Below the pieces are notes generated by a model. That model made no database searches. It worked only from the letters and a program-made list of their open reading frames with translations, and was not told where the DNA came from. Source: Plasmodium malariae (lineage: Eukaryota > Apicomplexa > Aconoidasida > Haemosporida > Plasmodiidae). From it: DNA of 64,000 nt. Made by a program: the position numbers and the translations under genes. The stretch lies in NCBI RefSeq assembly GCF_900090045.1, contig NC_041788.1, positions 1,178,001-1,242,000 on the forward strand, given 5' to 3'. How positions within the stretch are numbered: position 1 is the stretch's first letter; each line of letters starts with the position of its first letter. Shown in pieces: positions 46,646 to 57,782 of the stretch.

Positions 46646-48820
46646 ATGGATGTTGAAAAATCACGTACCACCAAATTTATGGGAGATAATAATATTCTGA
46701 AAGAAAAGACAACAGAAATAGGCTCCTATAGTAGCAAGGAAAAGGCTGAAAGCAATTCTGGTGATGTTACAGAAAATTATGATTTTATGAAGAGCTGTGA
46801 TAGCATTAATACGTTATTTCAAGGAGGAAATGAAATAAGAGAAGGTGAGCTCAACGGAATTATGAACTGTTCAGAAGAAAGGAATAACGTTTCCAGTAGT
46901 GATAAAAATGCATATTATTGTACAAGCAAAAGTGATAATATATCCATAAACATTTATACCACAAATAGAAAAGATTTGTTACGTTATGTGCTTAACAATA
47001 ATAGTATCTTAAAAACCAAAATAAATTTGGAAGAAAATATATCAACAAAAAGGAATGATAAGAAGAATTTTGACGAAATCTATGCAAATGATATAGATAG
47101 AAAGAGAAGCATAATATTAAGCAAAAGTAATTCTGTTCGTCGGAGAAATGCAAGTGAAGAGTGTAATTTGAATTATCTAAAATGTAATAAAAGAAACGAA
47201 AAATATAATAGCAATGAAAAAAATGTAAAACATGCATGTAAGGAATATACGTCTTATCATTATCATGAAACGGAGAAAACAGGTTTATGGCTAGTTGATT
47301 CAGTTAACAGATTATTAGATAATTTAAGTGATAATAATTCTAAGGATTTTTTTATAAATAATGTTCATTCGAAGGAAATGAATCACTACAGTGGTAATAA
47401 TATGACTTGTACGAATGTAAAGGGATACTCAAAAATAAAGTGGTCAGATTATGTAAAATTTAATAGCCTTATTTATTATAGTCATATTTTGCCAATATAT
47501 GAAGGTATACGTAAAATGTTTATAAATTTTCAAAAGGAAAAATTAGAACAGAGAGAAAAAAAAAAAAAAAAAAAAAAAACTGACTTAACCATGTTCGCCG
47601 TATCAAAATTTTCACGAAAAAATCTAAAGAATCCATGTAATTCTGAATCTTATGCAAATCTGTTTAGCGAAAGCATGTCTAACGGAGGAGTTGGAATGGC
47701 ACAAAACCGTGATAACACAACAGATAACGGTAATGGTATTGATAGTGGTGATAACAGCGGTGGTGGAAATGATGATAATAATAATGGTTATGATGATGAT
47801 TATGGTTATTATGCATTTTCGAACTACTTTATTCAACTGGTACGTCAGGTTAGAGATAAATATAATGAATTTTGTGATACTATTGGAGAAAAATTAGAAA
47901 ATGTAGATAAAGAAAACTACAGCTTTAAAGAATATTGTATAATAGTATCCAAAATATTTGTTACACATATTTTAAATATGATTCCGTTTTATGAGCTCCC
48001 GTTATTTCTGAACAATATGCTTAATTCTTTTAATGCATGCATACAATATGAAAATAACGAATCAGTAAAAGAGGTTGACTTAACTAATTCTTATAACATA
48101 GATACACATAACAGAATTGAAACATTGTATAACCTACCGGTCAATTTTAGTAATTCCGTAACTAATTTAAATACAACCATTCGACTAAATTGTGGTGAAC
48201 AGAACAAACCTACTATAGTTGTTAGTGGCACTTGTGAATTTTCATATAACGATATAAATCAAAATTTGTTGAGACGCTGTGCAACCGACACACATGAAAA
48301 TAGACATAAGATGAATATACAACTTAATCGAGCGAATCGAGAAAATTCGAATTTTTTGGATAGTATATTACCAGAAAGAAGAAACAGTTTAACATCTATT
48401 TTCAGTAATTTACCAAAATATATGAAGACATATGCAAACAGTAGAAGTAAGTTAAATAACTTTGTTAGTATAAAAAGAGTATCTAAATTAAAAAAAGTGA
48501 ATAAAAAAGCTCATTTAAATGAAGATTTACCATTGGATAGTAATAAATCAACTTATATTTATTCAAAAGATATAAAATCAAATACAGATATTAATATTGA
48601 AACAATAGAAGGCGACAAGGAAAATGTAGATGATCATTTAGCAAAGAAGCCTAGTACATCTTTTAGTCTTTATAGCGATTCTTTTAATATAACTAATAGT
48701 GATAATTATTGTAGCGTTAAATCTTTGCCACTTAATGGATTTACCAAATTAGGAAATTCACTGAAGCATCAAAAAAGTCAAGAAGATTCTGTTGAGTTTT
48801 TGGAATGTAAAGGCAACTGA
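46646..48820 (+). CDS. Hypothetical protein, 724 residues, with central helical segment
   Basis: Single open frame starting at 46646 in an A-rich context. The N-terminal 200 residues are Ser/Asn/Lys-rich; RKRSIILSKSNSVRRRNAS (about 150-170) is basic with Ser sites typical of kinase targets. Two more ordered parts flank a low-complexity centre: about 210-300 (GLWLVDSVNRLLDNLSD ... LIYYSHILPIYEGIRKMFINF) and about 390-460 (YAFSNYFIQLVRQVRDKYNEF ... THILNMIPFYELPLFLNNML). Between them are a run of 8 Lys (about 305-312) and a Gly/Asn/Asp run. The two helical parts share amphipathic patterns and could pair. No enzyme motif, signal peptide or membrane segment is certain. The family is not recognised. 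Confidence 0.82.
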   Translation: MDVEKSRTTKFMGDNNILKEKTTEIGSYSSKEKAESNSGDVTENYDFMKSCDSINTLFQGGNEIREGELNGIMNCSEERNNVSSSDKNAYYCTSKSDNISINIYTTNRKDLLRYVLNNNSILKTKINLEENISTKRNDKKNFDEIYANDIDRKRSIILSKSNSVRRRNASEECNLNYLKCNKRNEKYNSNEKNVKHACKEYTSYHYHETEKTGLWLVDSVNRLLDNLSDNNSKDFFINNVHSKEMNHYSGNNMTCTNVKGYSKIKWSDYVKFNSLIYYSHILPIYEGIRKMFINFQKEKLEQREKKKKKKKTDLTMFAVSKFSRKNLKNPCNSESYANLFSESMSNGGVGMAQNRDNTTDNGNGIDSGDNSGGGNDDNNNGYDDDYGYYAFSNYFIQLVRQVRDKYNEFCDTIGEKLENVDKENYSFKEYCIIVSKIFVTHILNMIPFYELPLFLNNMLNSFNACIQYENNESVKEVDLTNSYNIDTHNRIETLYNLPVNFSNSVTNLNTTIRLNCGEQNKPTIVVSGTCEFSYNDINQNLLRRCATDTHENRHKMNIQLNRANRENSNFLDSILPERRNSLTSIFSNLPKYMKTYANSRSKLNNFVSIKRVSKLKKVNKKAHLNEDLPLDSNKSTYIYSKDIKSNTDINIETIEGDKENVDDHLAKKPSTSFSLYSDSFNITNSDNYCSVKSLPLNGFTKLGNSLKHQKSQEDSVEFLECKGN

Positions 48821-51677
48821 ACACCCGAACATTGGTGCTAATTGGAGCTATTATAAGAGTATATCTACATTTATACCAGTCTGCATTTACATACATATAT
48901 GTGATATGTATATATATGTATATAATATATTTATGTAACATATTTATGTAACATATTTAAGTAATATACTTATGTAATATACTTATGTAATATATTTATG
49001 TAACATATTGAAGTAATATATTTATGTAGTATGTTTATGTAATATATTTATGTAACATATTGAAGTAAAATATTTATGTAGTATGTTTATGTAATATATT
49101 TATGTAGTATGTTTATGTAATATATTTATGTAGTATGTTTATGTAATATATTTATGTAATATATTTATGTGCATGCTAATGTACCTTTTCGCGTATGTAT
49201 CCGTTATAGGCAACCATGTAGATACCCCCGCATCCCGTGTAATGAAGCGGCGCGTTTTGAACTAAATATTAATTAAATTATGCCTGAATATAACCCTCCA
49301 TTTTCTGTTAAAATTGCACACATATATGCATAAATATTCTTTATACCATTTCAGTACCTTACGTAGGTATATACAGTACTTTTTTCTTCCCTTCCCCTTT
49401 TTACTATATTCTTTGATAAATGTGTTCGTAATAATAAATTTTTATGTTTATTAACACATAGTGTTTAAATTTTGTTATAGTATCTCCATTTCACTACAAT
49501 TTTTTTTTTTTTTATTAACAGTTTTAATATAAATAATTATTTTTATTTTATTTATTTAGAATTAAAAGCAACAAATATATACATAATATGTAACATAATA
49601 ATAATAAACATAATCATTGTCATTTCTTTTTTAAATTCTCACCCAGAGCAATTAATTACACAAAAAAAAAAAAAAAAAAAAAAACTCCATTTTCAATTTT
49701 GCTACCAGTGAAATAAATGAAAAGTTGTTTATACACCATATCATTAATGAACTATTATTTTGCACACCTTGAAAATTAAGAATATTTGATATAACCTTTC
49801 TCGTTATATTGTTTGTACAGATGAGCATAAAAGTAAAATATATGGGATGATTAGAAAAACAAAAAAAGTTAAATATATAAAGCTTCACAAATGAGCATAT
49901 ATTTAAAAATTTAAATATATATATATTACATAATTACACGTATGTTAAATTAAAAAAGAAGCAATATGACAATACTAATTCATAATTAAAATTTGAAAAA
50001 TGAAAATATATTTTAAATTATGTGCATAAAATAATACTATAAAAGAGCAAAAAAAAAATAAAACGCAATTTTTTTTTTTTTTTTTAAATGATATACTTTT
50101 TAAATCTTATAAAGGAGAAACAATTTCTACTTTTTTTGCTTTTCCTTATTTACAATTTTTTTCTTTGATTATTTTTATGTTTTTATAAAGTAACATATTT
50201 TGTATTATTTTTTATTATATTGTATTCACACGATCTTTATTTTAAAATTTTGTTAATTTCTTTTAAATTATATATTATGGAAACCTCAAAAGAAAAGCCC
50301 TTATTACCCATTGATAAATATACACATAATATTTATGCATACAATGCTATACATATATAAAATAAATATTTAGATAACTAAAACAAAATGTCACAAAAAT
50401 AAAGTTTGTTTTTTCCAATTTTACATACGAATAAGTTTTCTTTCTAAAATATTCTTTTATGCCTCTTAAACTACTTTCAGTATCGTTCACATGTATATAT
50501 ATATAATATATACATGTGTACAAGAATCTTCGCATAGTAGCATTATATACTTATATGTATATTTGTGAACATTTGTATGTATGTACGTATGTATATATAT
50601 AATATATATAGTTTTTTTTTCTTTAGCGCCTTTTTTTTTTTTTTAGTTTTTTAATTATACTATGAAAATTTAGGAAATTGCATATTCTTCATCTTGTGTA
50701 ATATTATATTTATTCTTTCATGAAGAATTATATATGCAATTCATATTTTACTTTATACGCAGCATGCATTTGACGCTATATATATTGTACATATATATAT
50801 ATATATAATATATGTATATGAGGATGCATAATATTTTTTTTCTCAGTTATATGCGACATTGCTGTTTATGTATTGTTATGATGTATTTGTTTATTTTTAT
50901 ATTGAAAAAAGCTCTTTGAACTAATGTTCCAAAAGTACATACATGTATATATATATATAAGTATGTATGTATATATATATTTAAGTATGTATGTATATAT
51001 ATATATGTATTTATATGTATATATATTTATTTATTTATGTTACTGATTTACATTTTGCACGAATTTTTTGTTTATTTAAAAGGTTTTTTGCGTAAGCTGG
51101 CAGTAAAATACGTACGAAAAATTCGTTTTAATGTATTTTCTCACGCTAAAATATTATTTATATTTTTGTGTATGTATTTTATGTGAAAAAAATGCTTTCC
51201 GATTTATAGTATATTTATATTTACATTTTTCCCCCGTATTCCTTTCCTTGTATCATTCATTTATTCATTCGTTTTTTTTTATTTTTTTTGTGTTTGTATT
51301 ATATGCATGACGAAATAAACCTTGATTTTATCTTGTTTTAGCCACTATTTTTCGTGTTTTTAAATTTGTTTTATTTTAATTTCAAGTCATCTTTGTTTAT
51401 TATTTATAATTGAGGGTGCACGAGTTGTACCTTATATTTGTCCCATTAAAATTGGAGTTACTATTCGTGTTTGGCATAATTATTACTTTAATAAAATAAA
51501 GTTAAATATTAGGGTGAAAAAAAAAAAAATTATATATACGTATACATATATACATATGTACTACATATGCATATATATATATATATATATATACATATCT
51601 GTTACATATATATAATATATGTATTTTATGAAATGTCTATACAAAAATAGTAATGAATTTTTAAGGAAGAAGAAAAA
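48821..51677. other. Intergenic region, 2.9 kb
   Basis: Between two plus-strand genes. It begins with the 13-bp minisatellite (separate entry), followed at about 49187-49258 by a notably G+C-rich patch containing AGATACCCCCGCATCCCGTG and AAGCGGCGCG, then returns to AT-rich DNA with poly(T), (TA)n and TATG tracts. No open frame with coding character. The G+C patch could be part of a structured transcript but I could not fold it into a known RNA. Confidence 0.6.
48932..49165. repeat. Minisatellite, 13-bp unit, about 18 copies
   Basis: The unit TATGTAATATATT recurs every 13 bases from 48932 to 49165 with variants TATGTAACATATT, GAAGTAATATATT, TATGTAGTATGTT and TAAGTAATATACT. In the last third the units alternate between two types, implying a 26-bp higher-order unit that expanded later. 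It starts about 110 bp past the stop codon of the preceding gene. Confidence 0.92.
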
Positions 51678-53573
51678 ATGTCATCTCTGATTAAACTACA
51701 TTATGACGAGAATAATGACGAAGAAGAAAATTTGATAATAAGATTTGCAGACTATGAAACGTTTAAGTCTTACGTATTAAAGAAATATGATAAAATCTAC
51801 GAAGTAACAGATTATGAAAAAGAAAATATAAACTATTACAGTATAAAATGGATAAACTTTATAAACAGAAAAGTACCGATTTTGCTTCAGAACAAGAATG
51901 GACCATGCCCTCTTTTATGTATAACCAATATTTTACTATTACGTAATCAGTTACAGCTAGATAGGAAAATTAAAAAGATTTCACACAGTTTTCTTGAGGG
52001 GAAAATTATGGATATATTATTAGAATCAAATAAAAAGAATGTAACAAATCATGATTCATCATGTAATTATCGAAAAAATATTATTGAGTGTGTTGATATA
52101 TTACCACAGTTAAAATATGGTTTAGATATAAATTGTAAATTTACTAATATTCATTCATTTGAATACACTAAAGGATTCTGCATATTTGATATGCTTAATA
52201 TTCCTTTATATCATGGATGGGTTATATCCTCTGATGATATAATTTTCTATTCCTATTTAAAAGATTATTCTTATAATGTAATAATAAATAAAATAATTAG
52301 ATACAATGAATATTATGAAAAAAATAAAACAAGATATGCAGACGAATCTTCAAATAGTGAACAAAAGACATTTTATCAAATAGAAGATGTGAAGGTTTTA
52401 TGTGAAGAAAAAAATAGAAATGATACCGAAAAAATGGATGTGGATCAACATAATATTCCTGTTTTTCCAGATGATCTAGATAAAAATGGTCGGTCAAATA
52501 GGAATAAAAAATTATATAAAGAAGATAATGATATTGTTAATGGCACTTGGTCTGATAATGAATACAATGATGATACAACAAAGAAGAAAAATAATATTCC
52601 TCTCAGTAATAAAAATTCAGATGATGAAGGAAATAATAACAGAAAGAGAAGAACACATATTGCTAACTCCAATAGTGGCAAAAATTCTAATCATTTAAAT
52701 TTGGATAAAAACACGAATAAGTCTGATGTAGAAATAAAAGATGATAACTTACCAAATTTTTCTAATAAAGAAAATAAATATACGAATAACTCATTATTTC
52801 ATAGTAATAAAAACAATACTTGTAAAAATAACAAAAAAGATTATAGTGATAATAATTTGTTAAATACTCCAAAATTTCCTGAAGATGATTTTATATCCGG
52901 TTCTAGCTGTAATAATTCTCGAACAACTAACCAATCATGTGATAAAAATGTACAAGTTGATGGTGATACTATGAAGGAAAAAAATATAAACGAAAAAGAA
53001 TTAAGGATTAATAATGAATTGTTTACTGAATTAAATAAAAAACCTAGCCAAGCTAGTGATATTAATGGTGACAATAACACGGATAATAATACAGAAAATT
53101 ATATTATGAATAATTATAATACAGAAATTAATTTAACTCCATATGAAATTCATGAAGCTTTAATAATATCCGAATTCCTTGAAACATATAAAACACAATT
53201 AACCTTAGTAGGGTTGAAATTATTGAAAGAAAATTTGAACCCAAATCAACTTGTTGCATTTTTTAGGAACAATCACTTTAATACTTTATTTAAATATGAT
53301 AATAAATTGTTCCTATTGGCAGCCGACATTTCCTTTTTACACCTAAGTTGCACATGGGAATTGTTTGATAATGTAGATAATGATACGTCTTACTATGATA
53401 ACAACTTTCGCTGTTTATCTAGTCAGAAAAATCTTGAAAAAAACTTAAATCATTCTATGGTTTACTTAAAAAATTATGAAAAAGGTATTGCAAAGAATAA
53501 TATGCACTGCGTAAGGTCAAATACAACCCTTTCTAATACCAAAAAAAAAAAAAAAAAATGCACATTTATGTAG
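51678..53573 (+). CDS. MINDY-family (FAM63/DUF544) deubiquitinase with C-terminal CaaX box
   Basis: The 631-residue product has a split MINDY catalytic domain. The first part (about 50-215) contains YYSIKWINF, then VPILLQNKNGPCPLLCITN with Q71 and the catalytic C77, then LPQLKYGLDINCKFT and FDMLNIPLYHGWVIS, all close to MINDY-1/2. After an Asn/Asp/Lys-rich insert of about 260 residues the second part resumes (about 485-590): ISEFLETYKTQLTLVGL, then VAFFRNNHFNTLFKY with the catalytic H533, then LFLLAADISFLHL. Human MINDY-1 and -2 trim K48-linked polyubiquitin from the distal end. The C-terminus is a Lys run followed by CTFM, a CaaX box with a polybasic neighbour that predicts farnesylation and membrane attachment. 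Function is inferred from the family; the catalytic residues are all present. Confidence 0.9.
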   Translation: MSSLIKLHYDENNDEEENLIIRFADYETFKSYVLKKYDKIYEVTDYEKENINYYSIKWINFINRKVPILLQNKNGPCPLLCITNILLLRNQLQLDRKIKKISHSFLEGKIMDILLESNKKNVTNHDSSCNYRKNIIECVDILPQLKYGLDINCKFTNIHSFEYTKGFCIFDMLNIPLYHGWVISSDDIIFYSYLKDYSYNVIINKIIRYNEYYEKNKTRYADESSNSEQKTFYQIEDVKVLCEEKNRNDTEKMDVDQHNIPVFPDDLDKNGRSNRNKKLYKEDNDIVNGTWSDNEYNDDTTKKKNNIPLSNKNSDDEGNNNRKRRTHIANSNSGKNSNHLNLDKNTNKSDVEIKDDNLPNFSNKENKYTNNSLFHSNKNNTCKNNKKDYSDNNLLNTPKFPEDDFISGSSCNNSRTTNQSCDKNVQVDGDTMKEKNINEKELRINNELFTELNKKPSQASDINGDNNTDNNTENYIMNNYNTEINLTPYEIHEALIISEFLETYKTQLTLVGLKLLKENLNPNQLVAFFRNNHFNTLFKYDNKLFLLAADISFLHLSCTWELFDNVDNDTSYYDNNFRCLSSQKNLEKNLNHSMVYLKNYEKGIAKNNMHCVRSNTTLSNTKKKKKKCTFM

Positions 53574-54121
53574 CTTGTTGATTTGCACATTCATATACAG
53601 GCATCTACTTATGTGCTTATGTGCAAATTATGTACGAGCATCTGTTTTTGTATGTTGATATATGGACGTACATGGACATATATGTGTGTACGCAGAAAAA
53701 CACTTTGCATTTTGTTCCTTTTTTTTTTTTTTTTTCTTTTTTTTTAAATAACGAAAAGGATTTAAACTTAATTTTTCATTAGCCCATGTGTATATTTCGA
53801 AGGCGCCTTTTTTTAAATAGAAACGCATAAGTGTATTATGTTAATTTTCGTTTTACCTAATTAAATTTATGTTATTAACAAAATAAGTCAAATTATACGT
53901 TATTATGATATATATATATAAGTGTGAGTTTAATTAAAGTTTTTTGTATAATTTTTTTATATTTCAAACAATTTTACGACATGATTACGTATATAAATCA
54001 CTAATTTATTTAATTTTATTTTTTTTAATGTATTATTATTTTTTCTTTTTTTTCCTGTGTCTTTTTTCTTTGTTCTTTTTTCTTGTTACTTTATTCATTT
54101 TTTATTTTGCGCATATTTTTT
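53574..54121. other. Intergenic region between convergent genes, 0.55 kb
   Basis: Short 3'-to-3' spacer between the MINDY-type gene (plus) and the RPAP3-like gene (minus). It has a poly(T) tract at 53718-53745 and is otherwise AT-rich. The two 3' UTRs probably overlap here. No gene seen. Confidence 0.65.
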
Positions 54122-56719
54122 TTAAAATATCATTTCAAGTAAACTTTTCAACAAGAGAGTTTTCTCCTTTATGCAGTTTTCATTGCAAATGAAAACATTT
54201 GGATATTTAAAAATAAAACTAAAAAACTTGAGTAATAAGGCTCTTTCTTTTTTATCAACAAATAAGAAAATGTAATTTTCCTTTCCTCGGTTAGTTAGCA
54301 TGTATAATATATCTATTAAAATCACACAGTCGTTAGAATTTAGCTCTTCACCGTTTTCCGCCGTTCTGTTATTTTTGAGTCCCTTATTTACATTTCCATT
54401 TTTTATACATCCATTAAATTCTACTGAATTTCCATCTTCATTTGTTCCATTTTTGACGTAGGTGAAACAGGGATCGTTTTCATGGTTATTTCCTTGTAGC
54501 TTTTGCATGATCTCTTCTTCATTATCCATATTTTGAAATAATACTAAAAAATTATTTTTAAACAAACAGTCTAATATATCAACGTAAATATCTTTATCTA
54601 AATTGAAGTGAAAAATTCCTTCTTCCAGAAATGCAATTTTTAAAATATTTAATTGATTTTTAAAAGAGCTCTTTACTTTATCGGAGTTCCATATTATCTC
54701 GAAATTTATCTTGTTTTTAATTTTTATGTTTTCACAATTTTTTATACTAGGTATAGCAGTTAATAGTCCAGGTCTCGTTTCTTCTAAATCGCTCAGTATT
54801 TCGTTCTCACTTAATGTTAAACTACTATCACTATTTATATCTTCACTATTAAAGATGTTATTATTCTGTTTTTTATTGGTTTCACTTATATTGCGAATGC
54901 TTGCATTATTGTTTTTCTCATCTTCCATCTCTTCTTTTACTTTTTCCACGCGGTCTACAATTTTATTTGCACTTACTGTATACAGCATACCATGTTCTTT
55001 GCTGTTCTGTTCATTTTTAACAATATCGCGTATTACCCTTTCTTCCCCCTTTTTGACCTTTATTATTTTTTTATTACCCCCAATACTTGTAATACCAACA
55101 CCATTTGTATGTTCCTTACTTAATCCTAGATTGTCCACTCGTTCAGAACTGCAGTTTAATGTATTACTATTACTGTTACTATTATTACTATTATAATTAT
55201 TTTCACTATTGTTATGATGTTCTCTATTATTATTCCTATCACTGCCGTCGTAAGAGTCCTTTTTAGTGCTGTCCTGACATCCATTGTTGTTGTTAGCACA
55301 ACCATTGGTGCTATTATTTTCTGGTGGTCCTAACTCTCTAGTGTATTTCTTCTGTATGATTTCAATCCTTAGCATCTTCGATTTTAATTTATATCGCTCT
55401 AATAATGTAGATGTGTACTCACTTTGTCTCCTAATGTGTTTTTTTATATTATTTTCTTTTATTATATTTTCAAGAAGTTGTATAGATTTATCTATATTTA
55501 TTGTTGTTGAGCAATTTATATCATTTGTTAGATCTTTAGAATTTTTAAAATCTGCAAGAGAATGTTTATAAATTTTTAATTTATATCTTGCCATCGCTCT
55601 TAAATAATATGCTTTAAAAATAATATTTTTAATATTAACTGTAAGAAGATTTTTTATGCTATATTTAACTGAATCCTTCTTACGAGGTAAAAAATAAGTA
55701 TAAAATAATATTACACATGAACAATCTTGTATACCTTCAAAGTAAGAACATACTCTTTGAAATGCTAATGCTCTGTTAATAAGTGCTTTAGTTCTAAGAA
55801 TACATAGTTCTTCTATATTTTTATTTTCCAAAACATAGTTGCATGACATGACATCTATATATAATTCATTGTCATAATTTTTTTCTATTTCTAGAAATAC
55901 ATTGTTACTTCTTAATTCATAATCTATATAACTTATTATATCGTTGTAATTTTCTAAACATTTATTATATCTCCTATTCTGATAATTTATTTTCCCTTCT
56001 TCACTTTTACAAATAAATATGTCAAATGCTCTCGATCCCACTTTAACTATTCGTTGTTCTTCCTTATTTAAATTTAACGACCATTTACCATCCTCCTTCA
56101 ATTTGTAGTCAGAACACACTTGTGCATCTGTGTAATTAGACTTACTTATATCCGTTTGTAATGAGTACACATCTTCATTTTTACCTCCTACACCTGCTAT
56201 CTCATTGGAGCCTTTTCTTTCTTGTTCGTTTGTCCTTATTTCGCAGTGGTTGAAAAGACTCTCCGCATTGTTACTATTAATATTACTGTTACCGCTATTC
56301 TTCTCCTTATTTTCGATGCCATCTTCAACATTCTCTATTATTAGTTTTTCCCATGCCCTGTAGTAGTCATCTAAAGAATTGCAGTCCCTCTTAAGAGAAG
56401 AGTTTTGATTGAAGTTGCTTGTCTTGATTATATTAATCTCCTCACTACCCTTTTTGACATTCCTTATTTCACAATTTTTTCTTTCTTCCTTAATTAAATT
56501 AGTTGCATCATCCTTTTTTGCTGTGGATATTTTCCCCTTACTTTTTCCTTCCTTTGTACTCTTCTCTTTTTCTTTCTCTCTTTTCTTCTCTTTTCCCTTC
56601 TCCTTTTCTTCCTTTTTCCTTATTTCATTTTGCCATGCGTATAGGTCTTCGAAGTATTCCTTTATCTCTACAGAATTATGTTTTAGCTGCTTCGCTATTT
56701 CAATGTTTGATTTGGCCAT
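54122..56719 (-). CDS. RPAP3-like TPR co-chaperone (R2TP complex)
   Basis: Single exon, 865 residues. The N-terminus (IAKQLKHNSVEIKEYFEDLYAWQNEIRKKEE, here 8-38) aligns with the family pattern 'QLK.N..E...F..DL..WE..IK.K'. A Lys/Glu-rich linker follows, then a SLDDYYRAWEKLI motif (115-127) that matches the 'SYDYEAWAKLD' element of RPAP3. Residues about 225-430 form divergent TPR helices (ALINRALAFQRVCSYFEGIQDCS; KAYYLRAMARYKLKIYKHSLADF). After a low-complexity stretch the last 170 residues (INFEIIWNSDKVKSSFKNQL... ILDCLFKN) fit the RPAP3 C-terminal domain. RPAP3 bridges Hsp90/Hsp70 to RUVBL1/2 in assembly of RNA polymerases, snoRNPs and PIKKs. The TPR clamp residues are too diverged to judge. 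SPAG1 is the main alternative. Confidence 0.75.
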   Translation of the reverse strand: MAKSNIEIAKQLKHNSVEIKEYFEDLYAWQNEIRKKEEKEKGKEKKREKEKEKSTKEGKSKGKISTAKKDDATNLIKEERKNCEIRNVKKGSEEINIIKTSNFNQNSSLKRDCNSLDDYYRAWEKLIIENVEDGIENKEKNSGNSNINSNNAESLFNHCEIRTNEQERKGSNEIAGVGGKNEDVYSLQTDISKSNYTDAQVCSDYKLKEDGKWSLNLNKEEQRIVKVGSRAFDIFICKSEEGKINYQNRRYNKCLENYNDIISYIDYELRSNNVFLEIEKNYDNELYIDVMSCNYVLENKNIEELCILRTKALINRALAFQRVCSYFEGIQDCSCVILFYTYFLPRKKDSVKYSIKNLLTVNIKNIIFKAYYLRAMARYKLKIYKHSLADFKNSKDLTNDINCSTTINIDKSIQLLENIIKENNIKKHIRRQSEYTSTLLERYKLKSKMLRIEIIQKKYTRELGPPENNSTNGCANNNNGCQDSTKKDSYDGSDRNNNREHHNNSENNYNSNNSNSNSNTLNCSSERVDNLGLSKEHTNGVGITSIGGNKKIIKVKKGEERVIRDIVKNEQNSKEHGMLYTVSANKIVDRVEKVKEEMEDEKNNNASIRNISETNKKQNNNIFNSEDINSDSSLTLSENEILSDLEETRPGLLTAIPSIKNCENIKIKNKINFEIIWNSDKVKSSFKNQLNILKIAFLEEGIFHFNLDKDIYVDILDCLFKNNFLVLFQNMDNEEEIMQKLQGNNHENDPCFTYVKNGTNEDGNSVEFNGCIKNGNVNKGLKNNRTAENGEELNSNDCVILIDILYMLTNRGKENYIFLFVDKKERALLLKFFSFIFKYPNVFICNENCIKEKTLLLKSLLEMIF

Positions 56720-57782
56720 ATTTTAATTTCTCTTTGCACATTTATGCGTTTTGTTTCATCTATGTGTTCTCACTTTATGTTTTAACTTTGAGTTTTAACT
56801 TTGAGTTTTCACTTTTCACTTTTTTCTTTTTCTATTTTTTTTCTATTTTCTTTCTTTTTCTTTTTCTTTTTTTTTTTTCCTATATTCTATCTTTTTCTTT
56901 TTCTTTTTACTGTTTCTTACCCATTCACTGATATTTCACGCTTGTTTTCGATTTTTTTTTCGACAAATTTTTTACATTCATATGTGCTTTTACACTTATA
57001 TGCGTATGAATTCTATATTGAAGAGAAATGAGTCGCTTTCTCTATTTCTATATTAACAAGTTTAATCATTCCTTTTTTCCCCAGAATCGTTATGCTATCA
57101 CATTTTGTACTATCTTTCGTTTTGTTTTGTTTGTTTTTTTTTTTTTTTTTTTTCTGTAGAATACAGTAGTATACAAAAGACAAAATTTTCTTCATTTTCC
57201 ATTTGTGAATTCATGTAACCTAGGAAAACTTATTTTGTATTTTTAAAGGTTTACATCGTTTATCTGTTTAATATTTTAGCTTTATTTTATCATATTTAAA
57301 TATATGAATATAATGTAGTATCTCATCTTTAATTATAAGAGATGCCTATTTTTTTTTTTTTTTCTTTATCATGTATACGTTTTATTAATCTGTCATTTAT
57401 AAGGCGCAAAATATGTCTTTTTCATATTTCTACGACAGAAAGAAATTCATTATATTCATTTACTTATTTTTTTCAAGAGTTCTTATAGTTCATTTTGCAT
57501 ATATATATGCAATTTAAATTAAAATATTTTAAAATATTTCAAAAAAAGAAAAAAGCTATTGACAAAGAATTATATGTTGAGAACATGGTTTCCTATGGGT
57601 TATTAAGCAGTTCCTAACCGCTTAGTTTAAAACATAGAAGTATCATATGTGTACAACAGTCTGCATTTATATACATATATGAGTTTCACAAATAATTGGA
57701 AAGCGTTAATTTTCAAAAGGAATTAATGACATTAATGAGCTATAAAGAGTTGAGTTAATTTCAAATAATAAACAAGATGTAT

